Of a stretch of 64,000 bases of DNA, positions 11,370 through 23,469 are shown one piece after another. How positions within the stretch are numbered: the stretch's first letter is position 1; each line of letters starts with the position of its first letter. The position numbers and the translations under genes are program-made. This stretch comes from Phyllostachys edulis (taxonomy: Eukaryota > Streptophyta > Magnoliopsida > Poales > Poaceae), in assembly GCA_036346405.1 (NCBI GenBank), contig CM070546.1:102120826-102184825 (forward strand). Direction: 5' to 3'. The notes beneath the pieces are model-generated. The model worked only from the letters and a program-made list of their open reading frames with translations, did not search any database and was not told where the DNA came from.

Positions 11370-14163
11370 ATGACAATGCCTTAGCAGTTCCAATATAGAA
11401 ATTTCATTCTCAATCAATAATATGTCATCCACATATAAGATTAGAATTACAAGTGTGCTCCTACTAACCTTCTTGTAAACACAAGGTTCTTCTTTTTCTC
11501 GTGAAACCAAACCTTTTGATTTCCTCATCAAAACATATATTCCAACTCGAGATGCTTGCTTCAACCCATAAATGAACTTCTGAAGTTTGCACACTTTACT
11601 AGCATTCTTTGGATCAGCAAAACCTTCATGCTGTGTTATGTACACATCCTCATTTAGGTTTTCTTAAATTTAGGTTTCTATTAAGAAAAACCGTTTTGAC
11701 ATCCATTGCCACATCTCATTGTCGAAATATGCAACAATAGCTAGAATGATCGTCTGATTTAAGCATAGCTACCGGTGAAAAGTCTCAGCGTAGTCAACCC
11801 CTTGAACTTGTCGAAACCCTTTTGCGACTAGTCGAGCTTTATGAATGTGAATATTTCCATCATGTCAATCTTTTTCTTATAGATCCATTTGCACTCAATG
11901 GTTTTAACACCATGAAGTGGATCGACTAGGTTCAAACTGATTGTCTCTCATGGAGTCTATCTTGGATTTCATGGCTCCAAGCCATTTCTCGAGTCTCGGT
12001 CCATTATCGCTTCCTCATAAGTCTTAGGCTCATCATTATTCAATAATAATCGTTGTGTCCATACCTTATAGGCAATTGGCGTGACCTTTTAGATCTCATT
12101 AAGGTGATGCCTCATTGTGGAGTTCAACAAAATTTTGTTCATCTGTAGAGGTTCGATAGGAGTTGAAACACTTTAGGACATTTCCGAATTTCTTGAGTTG
12201 CACCTTTCTTCCACTGACTCCTTTTGAAAGAAACTCTTTCTCCAAAAAAAAACACCATTTCGGACAACAAAAACTTTGCCCTCTTCTCGATTGTAGAAGT
12301 AATATCCTTTGGTTTCCCTAGGATATCCTATAAAGAAGCATTTATCAGACTTGGGTGTGAGTATATCAAACGTCAAACGTTTAACATAGACATCACATCC
12401 CCAAATCATAGAAAAAACAAATTAGGACTCTTCTCGGTCCACATCTCATATAGTGTCTTATCTCTTGATTTAGATGGTACCCTATTTAAAGTGAAAGTGG
12501 CACATTCTAGGCGTAACCCCAAAAGACAATGGCGGAATCTGATTGGCTCATCATCGTAGAACCATGTCCCCAAGGTCGATTCGCGCTCGGACACCCCGTT
12601 CCATTGTGGAGTGCGGTGGTGTAAGTTGTGGAACAATTCGCATTGCTTCAAATGATCACCAAATTCATGGCTCAAAAATTCACCTCCAAGATCAGATCGT
12701 AAATATTTGATTGTCTTGCCAAATTGATTATGTACGTTACTCTGGAACTCTTTGAAATTTTCAAAGGATTCCGACTTGTGCCTCATTAAATAAATACATC
12801 CATATCTACTAAAGTCATCAGTGAAAGTAATAAAGTACTAAAAACTACCTCTAGCTATCATGCTCATTGGTCCACATACATCAGTATGTATGGCGCTTGA
12901 CAAGTCAAGCATACTCTCGGTCAGGCTAGAGAAAAGTGCCTTGGTCATCGTTCCAAGTAGACAAGATTACATACGTTTCAAATGATTCCAAATCAAATGA
13001 GTTTAGAATTCCATCATCATGAAGCTTCTTCATGTGTTTCTCACTATATGACCCAAACAACAATGCCAAATGAAAGTGGAATTCATATTATTAGGCCAAA
13101 GCCTCTTTGCATTAATATTATGAGCAGGTGCATCATCAAAATTTAAAATAAACAACCCATTCAAAACAGGAGCATAGCCATAAAATATTTTATTCAAAAA
13201 TATATAACAACCATTGTTCTCAATAATAAATTTATAACCCTCTGCCATCAAACATGAGGCAGAGATGATGTTTCTACTTATGGCTGGAACGTAATAACAA
13301 TTATTTAATTCCATAATAAATCCTGAGGGCAAAAGTAATGGTAAAGTCCCGACTGCTAATGCAGCAACCCTTGCTTTATTCCCGACGCGAAGATCCATCT
13401 CGCCTCTTGGAATTCTCCTACTCCTTGTTAGACTCTGCATCAAATTGTAAATATGAGCAACCGATCCGGTATCAAATACCCAAGAGTTAACAGAAGAATT
13501 AGCAAGAAAAACATCTATAACATTAATACCTAAAGTGGAAGGTTTAGTCCCGCCATTCTTTTTCAGATCAACTAGGTATTTCTTGCGGTTCCTCTTCCAA
13601 TGGCTTGGCTGTTTGTAGTAAAAGCATTCATTCTCTTGAGTCGGGACAAACTTAGTCTTGGGCTTAGGCTTGTTAGTTTGGATCCAATCCGAAACTTTAG
13701 CCTTGCCCTTTCCTTTGACCTTAGTCTTAGCCTTCTTCTTGAAGCTTGTACTCTTTTGCACCATCATCACATGAATGTTGCTTTTCTTAATGCTGTCCTC
13801 TGCAATCTTGAGCATCATATGCAGCTCGGTGAGATTCTTGTATAAGCCATTCATATGAAAGTTTAGAATAAACTACTCATAGCTTGCAAGAAGCGAAGTA
13901 AGAATTAAATCTGTAGCCAACTCTTGACTAAGTGGAAAACCAAGTGTGTAACCAACCATTTTGATCACATGTGGGCTCACCGGACTACCCTCAGCTAGCT
14001 TACTCCCAAATAACTTCTTTGAGATCTCATATATCTCAGTTCTTACTTGTGTCTCAAACATGCCTTTGAGTGCCACGATCATATCGTGAGCCTCTATGTT
14101 CTCAAACTGTTTCTGAAGGTCCGAGTTCACGGCGTGCAAGCATGGGCGGCTAACATCAAGGGA
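11370..14163 (-). pseudogene. Ty1/copia copy 1 gag-pol remnant (reverse transcriptase to gag)
   Basis: Minus strand, in copia order from right to left. Gag is at about 14163-13870 (FENIEAHDMIVALKGMFETQ, then EISKKLFGSKLAEGSPVSPH). A degenerate zinc knuckle is at about 13630-13575 (CFYYKQPSHWKRNRKKY). The protease is at about 13490 (WVFDTGSVAHIYNL). A GAG-pre-integrase piece (WHCCLGHI) lies near 13035. The integrase is at 12786-12406 (SDLGGEFLSHEF, then TPQWNGVSERES), with the later KSDKCFFIGYPRETKGYYFY at about 12350-12290. Reverse transcriptase is at 11645-11374 (KLQKFIYGLKQASR, YVDDILLIENE). It stops abruptly at 11370 against the gypsy LTR, so the RNase H end and 3' LTR are missing here. 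Many frameshifts. The gag start lies beyond the hAT insertion, at 15583-15311. Confidence 0.9.
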
Positions 14164-14171
14164 CTCATCAC

Positions 14172-15302
14172 TAGGGATGAAAATGGATCGGATACGGACG
14201 GATAATGGCTCTGCCATATTTGTTTTCATATTTTTCCCAGATCCGGTATGAATACCGGATCTGAACACGAGATACAAATAATATCAAATCTGAATCTGAG
14301 TGAATCTGAATCAAAAGCGAATATAATCATGCGGATATTTTTGAACATGAAAACCCTTAAATTGTATGTCGAAATTAACAAAAACATATAACTAGTTTAT
14401 TTGATGCTAACATTCATGAATTGTTCATATTTTCGATAACCACATAATATTGGCAATAGCAATTTGCTTTAACTAGTTCATCACAAACATAACACTTAGT
14501 TTACCATATTTAGCTCATAAGTCATAACTCACAAGGTCACAAGTCATCACGCATTCACACTTAGTTCATCACATACATATATAAAACTTTGTTCACGCTA
14601 ACATTGATCGAAATTTGGATGGTTAATCAATATGCAAATAGTTGTAACATCCCAAATTATATTCTTGAAAATAAAATTAATAAAGTTATTATTTTGTTGG
14701 ATTTTACGAGATTTAAAGAGTTTTCTTGGTTAAAAGAAAAAACAAAAAATAAAGTCAATTATTTAATTTCCTAGTTTTTAATGTCAAAAATAAAATTTAT
14801 TGAGTTTTACGGGATTTTGTTGAATTTAAAGTGAAAAAGGAAATTAAAATTAATTTCTTGATTTTAAAAGGTTTTCCTATTTTTTTAGAAATTAAAAATA
14901 ATTTATGTGCAAAAATAAAAACTAACTTTAAGTTGGAATTAATTTTATTAAGTTCAAAATAATTCAAGAAATTTCTGTGATTTTTCTAGAATTTTTTAAT
15001 CTATTTGCTATTTTCTAAAAGGCTATTTGATTTGTTGCATTTTTTGAAATTCGAAATCAATTAAAATCTCCTTTTCTCTTTTGAAATTTGAATTCCTCTT
15101 TTGGGTCAAAATCTGGATATCAGGACAATGCGTATTACGTATCCTATCAGCGAGATATCATGCCTCTAAGTATTAGTTTAGTTTAAGACAAAAAATCGAA
15201 GTCGTTTACGATCGAAAATTATCCTAGAAAAATCCGATCGGAGATAATCAGAATCTGTTTTAAAATCCGGATCGGTAGGAAACTATCGGTCGTTTTCACC
15301 TA
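14172..15302. mobile_element. Non-autonomous hAT-type element with 8-bp target duplication
   Basis: Ends are TAGGGATGAAAA (14172) and TTTTCACCTA (15302), which are near-perfect inverted repeats. The flanks carry the same 8 bp, CTCATCAC, at 14164-14171 and 15303-15310. Subterminal GGATCGGATACGG on the left and CCGGATCGGTAGG on the right also face each other. There is no transposase. It sits in the copia copy 1 gag: with the element and one target copy removed, gag text on both sides joins in the same direction. The middle is occupied by a nested LTR fragment (14643 to about 15110). Confidence 0.85.
14643..15110 (+). mobile_element. 5' fragment of an LTR family L copy, nested in the hAT element
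   Basis: Starts TGTAACATCCCAAATT and follows 3467-3900 closely: GTCAAAAATAAAATTTA, then AACTTTAAGTTGGAA, then ATCTxxTTTGCTATTTTCTAAA. The similarity fades near 15110, before the GC-rich promoter part, so only the start of the LTR remains. The sequence from about 15170 is hAT again. Confidence 0.65.
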
Positions 15303-15310
15303 CTCATCAC

Positions 15311-15583
15311 ATGCCTTTTGTGGCGATTTTAAAATGTTGTTTGCATTTTCGATGAGGCACATCGAGAAATTGGTTCCTCTAGAACATGTTCTTTTTTATC
15401 TTGCCTAAAAACAATTCTTAGGTTGCGGGACCGATCCACAAAATTTGTTCCATTCAGTTTTTGCTTGTCAAGTATCGAGCGTAAAATGCGTTCGATGCTT
15501 GACAAACAAAACTGGAAGTAAATCTGATAGTTGGTGCCATGATCTACAACATAAAATATGCAAAAGCTGAAACATATGTTCAA
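15311..15583 (-). pseudogene. Ty1/copia copy 1 gag N-terminus
   Basis: Minus-strand text SILDKQKLNGTNFVDRSRNL, then RIVFRQDKKEHVLEEPI, is the typical start of a copia gag of the UBN2/DUF4219 kind. It is cut by the hAT insertion and continues at 14163. The first methionine visible (15583) precedes a stretch not typical of gag, so the true start is probably nearer 15500. Confidence 0.8.
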
Positions 15584-16871
15584 GAAAAGTAACTTCTATT
15601 AAGCAGTTTAATAAAGATACTCCACTAAATACCATGTCCCTCTTATGACATTTAGTAATTCAAGACCCACAATCAATTAATCTACTAGTGGGCTTTGGCA
15701 TCCTTTGCTAGAAGATTAGTGAATTTGGTAAGCAACCTTTGCTAATCATATCTCTATATGACTCTTGTTGTTGGGCAGACATCTCAATGCTCTTGCACCC
15801 AACCCTCGCCCCAAGGTCCATAAGCTTGTTATGATGACCTTGTCAAGTTAAACCAATGCTATGTGTGTAAGTGTCAGGCACAAGCCCATCTAGTCAATGA
15901 ATATTAATGGCACTCTGCTTTGCAAGACCTACCATTAAAATACATGACTTTGGATAGTCTTGACTAATTCGGAGGGCATCAAGTTAACTTAATATTATGT
16001 GAGGAATTTTACTTCTACCACGTTAAAAGCATTTAAAGCAATTAAATAACATGCATAGAAATAAATGGTTTGGAATATAAAGGCATTCCAGAGACAATCA
16101 AATTTCATTGTGATATAGTATGACCCTTCCACATAGTGATCTCCATCATGGTGCTTCTGTTCGCCATGTCTCCAATTGGCCAATCCCACTAAGCTATTAC
16201 TTCTAATAGCAATAGTAATAAATTACAAGGGTGAAGAAACATCACAAGTCGACACCTGAGGTAGTTATACAAATATAAACTGACCTTGGGTTGCAACAAG
16301 CATGACATCACGAGGTCATGAGCGTTACACACATACATGCATCTCATACATCATGGGTCATACTATTCATAAAATCACTGCAAAAGCAAGTTAGGCACAG
16401 AATCACATTCTATCTAACGGATGGCATGAACTAGCAATACCAATCACCAAGGTCCTTTTAGTGGTTCCGCTCACGATGGCGGGTGGGGTCTAAGGCGGGG
16501 CCCTGTTGTGAAATTTTTCGAACTACATAGATCTAATCTACTGTTACGTTCATGTAAATCACATTGGATTAATCATATTAACCCTTTTATGATCGCAACT
16601 CCAATTCGATCAACAGTTGATCTTCGCATGCTCCATGGATTCGATCCTTTGTTTGCCCCGATGGCGGCAAATGGTAGAGGCAAGTCGTGATACGACCATG
16701 AACATACGATCACAGAATAACGATCATGAACCCATCTTGTGACCACCGCGCATGAACAATCATATTGACCATCGCCAAAAACAATCTATGACCAACAGAA
16801 ACAGAGATAGGTCACATCTATAACTCCTATAAATCATAATATGCATCTAATCCAAATCTAAAACTAGACGG
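15584..16871 (-). other. Copia copy 1 leader region
   Basis: About 1.3 kb between the primer-binding site and gag of copia copy 1. No convincing coding region or internal repeat was found. It may contain decayed insertions that I cannot name. Confidence 0.4.
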
Positions 16872-16888
16872 GGTGACTCTGATACTAC
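16872..16888 (-). promoter_or_regulatory. Primer-binding site of copia copy 1
   Basis: On the minus strand the sequence next to the LTR edge reads GTAGTATCAGAGTCACC. This resembles the plant initiator-methionine tRNA site TGGTATCAGAGC with two changes. It fixes the direction of the element (minus) and the inner edge of its 5' LTR at 16889. Confidence 0.65.
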
Positions 16889-17990
16889 TGAAGGGTCACG
16901 GGTAGTCTCGATAGCACAAAACAAAAAATTCGCGCAACCAAGGAACCTCGCTAGTAATAGATCCGAGATTACCACTAGACCACGGCGACTCATAGCGAAA
17001 GTGGAGTTGATGTAGCGAGTTGATGCGATCGTGAGTCGTGCTTGCGTGTCTTCTCCTCTGCTCGATGATCATCACGAGTTGCGGATCGTCTTAGTGTTGA
17101 TGCTTAAACAACACCTCCAAGGTATCCACATGTGCGGGCAAGGACACCCTGTATTTGGAGTGCTAAGCGCCCGGGCGTGGTATGAGGAAGGCGTGGTTGT
17201 TAGGGTTTCAAAAGTTCTTAAAAAATGATCATCCACCCCATACCACCGCTCCTCTATATATAGGCATCCATGATGGGTCTCGTACTTGAGGCCCATTAGG
17301 AACTCGTGGCCTACAAGAATTCGGATCACCATCCAAATCAAATTATAGCCCTTTAAATGTGCGACCCTATAGGTTCATGTGTAATCCGTTGTGACTCAGA
17401 TACTCTTTTCCGACCACGAGTCGTTAACGGTACCTAGCAGCATATAACGATTCCCAAACACACATAGAATATATCGGACGAACCTTAATGCAATATGATC
17501 TATGACCAGGTCCATATCACTAACGATTAGCTCGTATCTCTATATGACCAGTTCATATTTGGTCTCGACCAATTCGTAACTCCTTACGACCAAGTTTCGA
17601 CCACTTAGTGACCATATTCGACCAGTTTACGACCAGCTCGTATCTCCATACGACTAGTCCATATTTGATCGAACTAATAGACCTTCTCGTGTGTTCTCCC
17701 TTTGCCTCACAATATCTGGTTGAACTCCAGATGAGATGTTGTGTCATCTATGGACTGTTCAATACTTTCTCGTCGAGTGTCGAATAACTTCATGTGGTCA
17801 ACGCCCGACCGCTAGTGGCATGGCCATAGGCTTTCTTTATCCGAAGACCACAACGAGGGCGAGAGACATCTCTCTGTTATGTTAGGAGGGACAAATCCCA
17901 TATCGACCGGTCACATCCCTCCACATGTTTCATAGCATACCGAAAAGCAACCTTTATAACTACCCATTACGGTAGCATTTGGCAACCCCT
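16889..17990 (-). mobile_element. 5' LTR of Ty1/copia copy 1
   Basis: The inner edge is set by the primer-binding site at 16872-16888; on the minus strand the LTR ends in CCCTTCA. The outer edge is not certain and is placed where sequence similar to a different LTR begins (about 17960-17995). The LTR includes a cluster of short TCGTA-type hairpins at 17531-17654. Confidence 0.5.
17531..17654 (+). repeat. Short hairpins with changing stems and constant CTCC-type loop
   Basis: Three units: CTCGTAT-ctct-ATATGACC (17531-17549), TTCGTAA-ctcc-TTACGACC (17573-17591) and CTCGTAT-ctcc-ATACGACT (17637-17655). The innermost pair switches between T-A and A-T while the pairing is kept. Further CGACCA words fill the spaces. 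No coding function. Confidence 0.55.
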
Positions 17991-18834
17991 AAAGTGCTAT
18001 TACATGTAGGAAACCATCTTTGATCTTAGGTCTAAGGATTATACATCATCATTGCTTGAGACCAGCGATGACACATGAAATCATAACAATCTCAACAATG
18101 TCTCAAGGTAGGTGTTGTAGGTGTAAAAACCAAACCAGTGAGGGGTGGGCGTCGGTAGTCTACGGGCCCTCGTCACGAGTAAAAATGACACGAGGATTTA
18201 TCTGAGGTTAGGAAGTCAGAGGACCGCCTACTCTGTCGGTGAGCCAGCGGGGTTACCTCAGGAGAGGGGGCCCAGGGGCTCACCGGTTTGAACATAGTTC
18301 TTTATTGCTCAAAGAGCCATCCTTGAAAGGAGGATACATGGGGTATTTATAGGCTCCCAAGCACAGTACAAATGACAAAATACCCCTTGGGGGTTGGCTA
18401 TAATATGAGTACAAGCAAGGGGTATTCTGATCTTTCATGAGTACAATAGCATTTCTCGAGTGCTGTATCGTGTCTTACGAGGCGGGCCCGTCGATATGAT
18501 AGATGAATTATTCTTACAATAGTAGGTCAAACCAACACCATGTTCTCTAACATGTGTCCATATTATTAGTTTGATATACGCATATCTATGACTGTGAAAC
18601 ATAGTCATCAACCAATACATATGCTAATCTATTCATATGTGTTCTCATATGTTTCAACGAGGGAACATTTAAGAATAATTATAAATAGAAATATAGAGTT
18701 TCACAATTAAGTCACATACTTGATAATAAATATTAACAATATTATTCTAGGAACAAGATGACATATTATCCAATGTTATGAACATAGCGAAATATAATCA
18801 TCTCTATGATTGCCTCTAGGGCATATTTCCAACA
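17960..18834 (-). mobile_element. Ty1/copia LTR (family of copia copy 2), interrupted
   Basis: On the minus strand it starts TGTTGGAAATATGCCC followed by TAGAGGCAATCATAGAG, a very common start of grass copia LTRs. It matches the LTR at 24731-25205 over its length (ATTATACATCATCATTGCTT, GAAACATAGTCATCAA). It is split by the solo LTR at 18113-18521. The left edge is uncertain because similarity fades between 17940 and 17995. I cannot tell whether it is a solo LTR or the remaining LTR of a lost element. Confidence 0.6.
18113..18521 (-). mobile_element. Solo LTR, 409 bp, with 5-bp target duplication
   Basis: It is flanked by GTAGG at 18108-18112 and again at 18522-18526. Comparing with the uninterrupted LTR at 24731-25205 shows that exactly this piece is extra. 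On the minus strand it ends CCTACAACA and carries CCTATAAATACCCC (TATA box, about 18341-18354) and, farther on, AATAAAGAAC. This gives the direction of transcription as minus. Its first bases are TATTG rather than TGTTG, a likely point change. Confidence 0.75.
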
Positions 18835-19780
18835 CTTTCGATGGAGGGGGCTGGGAGGCGCCACGGGACAAGAGCGAGAAAATAATGGGTGGAGAATTAA
18901 TCACGTTACATGGAAAAGCGTTACGTATTATGAACTTTCGAACCGCATCAAAGAAATCTGGGAGACGGCTCAAAAGAGAGCTCGGGCGGGTGTGGGTAAA
19001 GTGGTACAAAACCTCGTAGTGCTAAATGAAAATCATGAATTCATATGCATCTCTGGATTGGAGGCTCTGATGATCATTGTGGTTTTGATGACAAGTAGTC
19101 TTTTAGTACTAAAACATGCCACTAAAGTTTTGATGAGTTATTTATTTTTAGAAAAAGAGTTGATCTAAAAATTATGATAGCGAACATAGATGAATCATCT
19201 AGTGTATTTTTTGCTATTAATGCTTCTTTGAGTACACTAGTACTCAACCTTGCTATTATTATCCTTTGTTAGATCCTAGTTTAGCGAGAACTATTAGAGG
19301 TGGAGCGAAGGACCTGTGATACCGATGAGACCGCGAGGCGAGCGCTTACTACGAGCAAGGCAAGGTGGACACCCCATTAAGTGGCGTGGGATGAGTAAGC
19401 GACCCGATGGGCTTGGCGAACAGCGAGGGACTTAGTCTCATTTTGCGGTTGTAAATTAATTCTTGTAATAAAGTCCATAGCCTTCGTGGCTAACTATTGT
19501 AATAAAAGTATAGTTTCTATCTTCTTTGTTCTCTGCGCTAACCGGTGAGGCTTACTATTCATCGAGCGACATCCTCACCGGGCAAACAAATAGTAATTTG
19601 TATGCCTAAGTGTGATACCCTTGAGGTAATGACCTGGCGCCACATTCGGCCACTTTAGTCCGGCGTTATGGTGAAGAAAGAAACGGCGTATTCGCGTGGC
19701 GAATCTGAATGTGAGCAGCGCTTGCTCTGAAGCTCAACATGGAGGTGCTCAAATAATGCTAACAAGATTAAGAGGGTGAT
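18835..19780. other. Unassigned repeat-like DNA
   Basis: No gene recognised. A 120-residue frame at 18806-19168 starts inside the LTR and has no family resemblance. Around 19465-19515 two AATAAA-type words (TGTAATAAAGTCC and TGTAATAAAAGTA) suggest the 3' end of some transposon transcript on the plus strand. Confidence 0.35.
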
Positions 19781-20522
19781 TGTTAGTTTAATCTTGTTTA
19801 GCAAAGCTATGCATGATTAACTTTGTTGCATGGTCCTTCTCGGCATTGTACCTTATTGTGTGAGCAGGTGTACATGCATGTGTATGTTAGTTGCATGTTA
19901 GAGTTTGTTAGTGGTGTGAGTTTACATTTGCGTCTAGTCTTTGAGTGGCGAGTGGTGTCTACTAAGCGTGAAGCTATTTGTGGGCGTGGAGTCTTAGTGA
20001 TGTCTTGGCTGACCTCGTGGCCGTGACAAAAATATGATGGCGCGATGGGCGTTCTTGGTGCGCCGCAGGCGGTCTTGTGGTGCCTACATGTCATGTGAGC
20101 GGTATTGCTGGCGAGTGTGAAACCCAATGGGCTGCATGGATTAGTTACATGAGATTAGGAGTTACTTTTTAGTAGCTGCGTGCGTGTGTGTTATGTGTGC
20201 ATTACAAGTCGTTAGCTTGCATTTAGGCTAATCGTAGTCATCCTAACTTATAGGTGTTGGAAAACTATGGGCTTGCCGAAGGCTGAGTCCATGTATGGAC
20301 TCCCCATCCCAAACCCTAACATGATCTCTAGCCTATAAATAGGGATACTAGTCATTGTAAAAGGCGTCGGTTGATGAAGGAATAAAGAAGAAACAAAGCT
20401 CCTATATCTCTATGTTCAATCTACTATTTTTTTTTCTTGTGTTCTTCCATTGTTCTTACAATTCTAAGTCTATCTCTGAGATAATCCTTTCGAATTTGGA
20501 CTACTTGATGAGTTCCTCAACA
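19781..20522 (+). mobile_element. 5' LTR of plus-strand Ty1/copia element
   Basis: Starts TGTTAGTTTAATCTTGTTTA and ends TTCCTCAACA, directly followed by CGTTATCGGCCACGA. That text is close to the CGTTATCAGCACGA junction seen in many plant copia elements. It contains AGCCTATAAATAGGGA (TATA box, about 20331-20346) and AATAAAGAAGAAAC downstream. The pol remnant at 23470-24730 runs in the same direction and is probably the same element. Confidence 0.6.
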
Positions 20523-22030
20523 CGTTATCGGCCACGATCGACTCTCCTCGGATCGGAAGGTAGCAAATCGAAAACGACACTTTCGTGGTCGAATCGTTTT
20601 CTAGATCGCTTTCAATTCATAATTGTTGCTTTCTAGATTGTTTTTATTCTATGGTGCAAATCTCTTTGTAATCTCTGTGAGCCGACTTGAAGTCACTGAC
20701 ACAATACCGGTTGGTAGATTGCATGGAAGCGGATGTCGATTATCGTAGATCTAAAATTACAAATCGCTCTAATCTCGTGGCCAGAGCTTGAACTAGGCGG
20801 CCAAAGCGGTTGATAAGTGCATGAATAGTACTCGAACAAATAGTATTGGCATAAACAGTACATCGGATGAACAATAACCAAAAAAGGCGGCGGCGGCTGG
20901 GCAGCGTCGCCCATGATCACCGCTCCGCCCTAATTGCTTATGCCGACCGCCGCTTCGCACCAACTGAAATCGTCTGCGGCTTTGAATGAAGACGCTGTAG
21001 CGGAAAAAGCCATAGCTGGCCAGCGTCGGCTCGCGTCGCCCATGCCGCGCCCTACCACGGAGGCGGCTGCTGATGAAAAAAAAGAAAAAGGAGGTTCCTC
21101 GTCACCGTGCGTAGCGCATACGTCGCCCGCGCAGTTGCGCCTCGCTTAGCCTCGCATAGGCCTGCCGCCTGGCCGTGAAGCCGCATCGCGCATACCCTTC
21201 GCCTGCCTCGCCTTGAGCTTGTCCACACCGTCGCATAAACGTCGCGGCTTCTCCTCGCGCTTCGCCATGGCGTCGGGCAGCGCCATCGGAGCGTCTGCCG
21301 TCGAAACCTCCGCGAGCTCCCGCCATCGCCAACCTCAATCGTTCGCTCGTCGGCCACTCGTAGCGTCTTGCCCGCCGTATGTCGACCCTCGCTTCGTGCG
21401 CTGTGCCGCCGTTCCTATCCTCGTGGTTCCATCACCGAGCCGCGCCCATCGCGCGCATGCGTCGTCGTGAAAGGCGCCTCGCGTAGCGCCGAAAAAAAGC
21501 GTGGGCTCCATCTCGGCAGACGGCCCGCTTACGCTTCTCGACCACCGACCACTTGCGAGCCAGCGCCGCGCCTCGGCCGCGAGGCGGTGGAACCCTTCCC
21601 CTATGTATGCCCTTTTGACCCAAGCTAGCAAAATTTGGATGGGTTGGCCCGACCCACGAGCCAAGGAATCGGTAGGCCCAAGAAGGCAGACCCATTTAAG
21701 CAAAATTTGAAAAAAGGAAAAAAAGGGGGCTCGACGGATAGAGACGAAAAAGCGACAAAAATATAAAAAACAGAAAAAAAATCGATTGTGTAAAAATGCC
21801 CTCGGAATTGCTAAAATTAGGTATAAATTTTCTCGAGAGCAGAAATTTTGCGTTTTAACCCCAAAAATTACAGAATGCACCAAAATTTATTTTCAAGAGA
21901 AAAAGAGCCTCAAAATTCAATTTTTGAATCAATTTTTGCATTTGAAGCATGTTTAACTTTATTATTACTATTTCTATGCAATTTATTTATTGTATTTCTT
22001 GTTTTATTATTACTCGATTGTTTATATGAC
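20523..22030. other. GC-rich block of unknown origin within copia region
   Basis: 20930-21640 is rich in CpG and gives overlapping open frames in several phases on both strands (up to 182 residues). Their composition (Arg, Ala, Pro, Ser) is what GC-rich non-coding DNA gives, and none shows a domain. On the minus side the block ends at an AT-rich stretch (21700-22030). It could be an insertion carrying a GC-rich promoter or first exon. Confidence 0.35.
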
Positions 22031-23440
22031 TTTTAATTACTAAAATAATAGTAAATTGTGAAAAATGCATAGAAAAATATAGGATCTCAAGCCGAGAGTT
22101 GAAGAGTATTACGAATTTTGCAACCATTTCATAAATTACCGGCGATAATCTTATGAACTCTTTGCATGAATGTGAACATGACTAGCATCACGAACGGGAG
22201 TTCGAAGAAGGCGACCAGATATTGCGAAATTTGTCTGAAATTTGTACGGATCTTTAATTATGGTAAGATAACCCGCGGATGGCGAAGATTGAAAAACTCT
22301 CTCTACCTTTCACACGAATGCGGTGCAATCGCTTATGCAATTACCATCAAAACTGACTCGAGGTATCTTAAAGAATTGATTAACATCATACAAGTTACAA
22401 AAAGCTCAAGATGGTGTTCTAAGTAAGAACTAAATCTCCGCGGCGACATAGTAGCAATATTAGCCATAAAGCTAATGTAGCGGCTACAAGGTGAGGAAGC
22501 CTCTCACAAGGGAGGGGGCAAGGGTAAGGTCATGGAGTGGCATGTTATTGATGCTTTCAATGTAAGAAGAAGGGCAAAAGGGCGACATAGAGGCACACCT
22601 ACGCCATTATGACGCGGAGGATCCCATCCATTAGTTGTACTCATGGATGTGGACAACAATAAACTCTCGTCATCTCTCCTTTGGACATCGCGGTGGCGCG
22701 GTTGTAGTTGCCCAGAGAGAAGATTGCTATAGAGGCGATATAGGCGAAGTTTACGAATACTTGTTGATTCAATCAAGTGCACGCATTGCACTTGGATCTT
22801 TTATAGTAACTTGCAGTTTGTAATTGAAGCAGAACATTGAATTATTTTATTTTTTGAATAATGGTTGTAAGCTCTTGGAGAGCAAAACATTAAATTCTTA
22901 TGATGAGTCCTGAAAGGCTTATTTTCCTGTATTTATAATAGCAAGTTATGTTCTGATATCTGAAGTATTTTATTTTTGTGTTGCTTGCTTTCTCATATTA
23001 ATAAAGTATATTATATTAGAGCGCGTGTGGCGTCCTATGGAGGAAGTATGTAGCGGTAGTGGCACAACAAGTACTATCTTGAGAGGCGAAATTCTTTCAT
23101 TCAATTAGCAAGAATACTAGTGGTCTTCTGACAATCGAGAGCGCGATACTTATATAATAGGCTCGGGAAGGGCTATAATTATACTCCCAATAAGCACAAC
23201 TTTGGTCATTGAAGAACCCATGTTGTACCCGAATCGACTAGAACTCTCAATGATATTACTCTAACGGTTTCCACGTAAGCGAAGAAGAGAGTATAGTAAG
23301 AAATATCGCCCATTACAAAGCGTGAAGAAAGTGGAACAAGGGTATTAGAACAACTTCCTTAATATAATGGGCTATACTACACTAATATTAAGGTACAGCA
23401 TGACCTATCTTTATACGAAAACCGTGTTAGAAACCTTTGA
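22031..23440. other. Decayed internal part of the plus-strand copia element
   Basis: No domain can be read with confidence. A stretch at 22166-22426 gives an 86-residue frame with a CEICLKF word, not enough for a zinc finger. It is assigned to the copia element only by position between its LTR and its pol. Confidence 0.3.
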
Positions 23441-23469
23441 ATTTTTTGTCTCTGGCGTGATAAATTAAG

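Noticed and set aside
20160..20240. GTGCGTGTGTG-rich stretch as a microsatellite of interest
   Set aside because: Too short and imperfect, and it lies in the U3 part of a copia LTR.
21335..21883. 182-residue minus-strand frame as a gene
   Set aside because: It begins in AT-rich DNA and runs into a CpG-rich block with competing frames on both strands. No domain or splice support.
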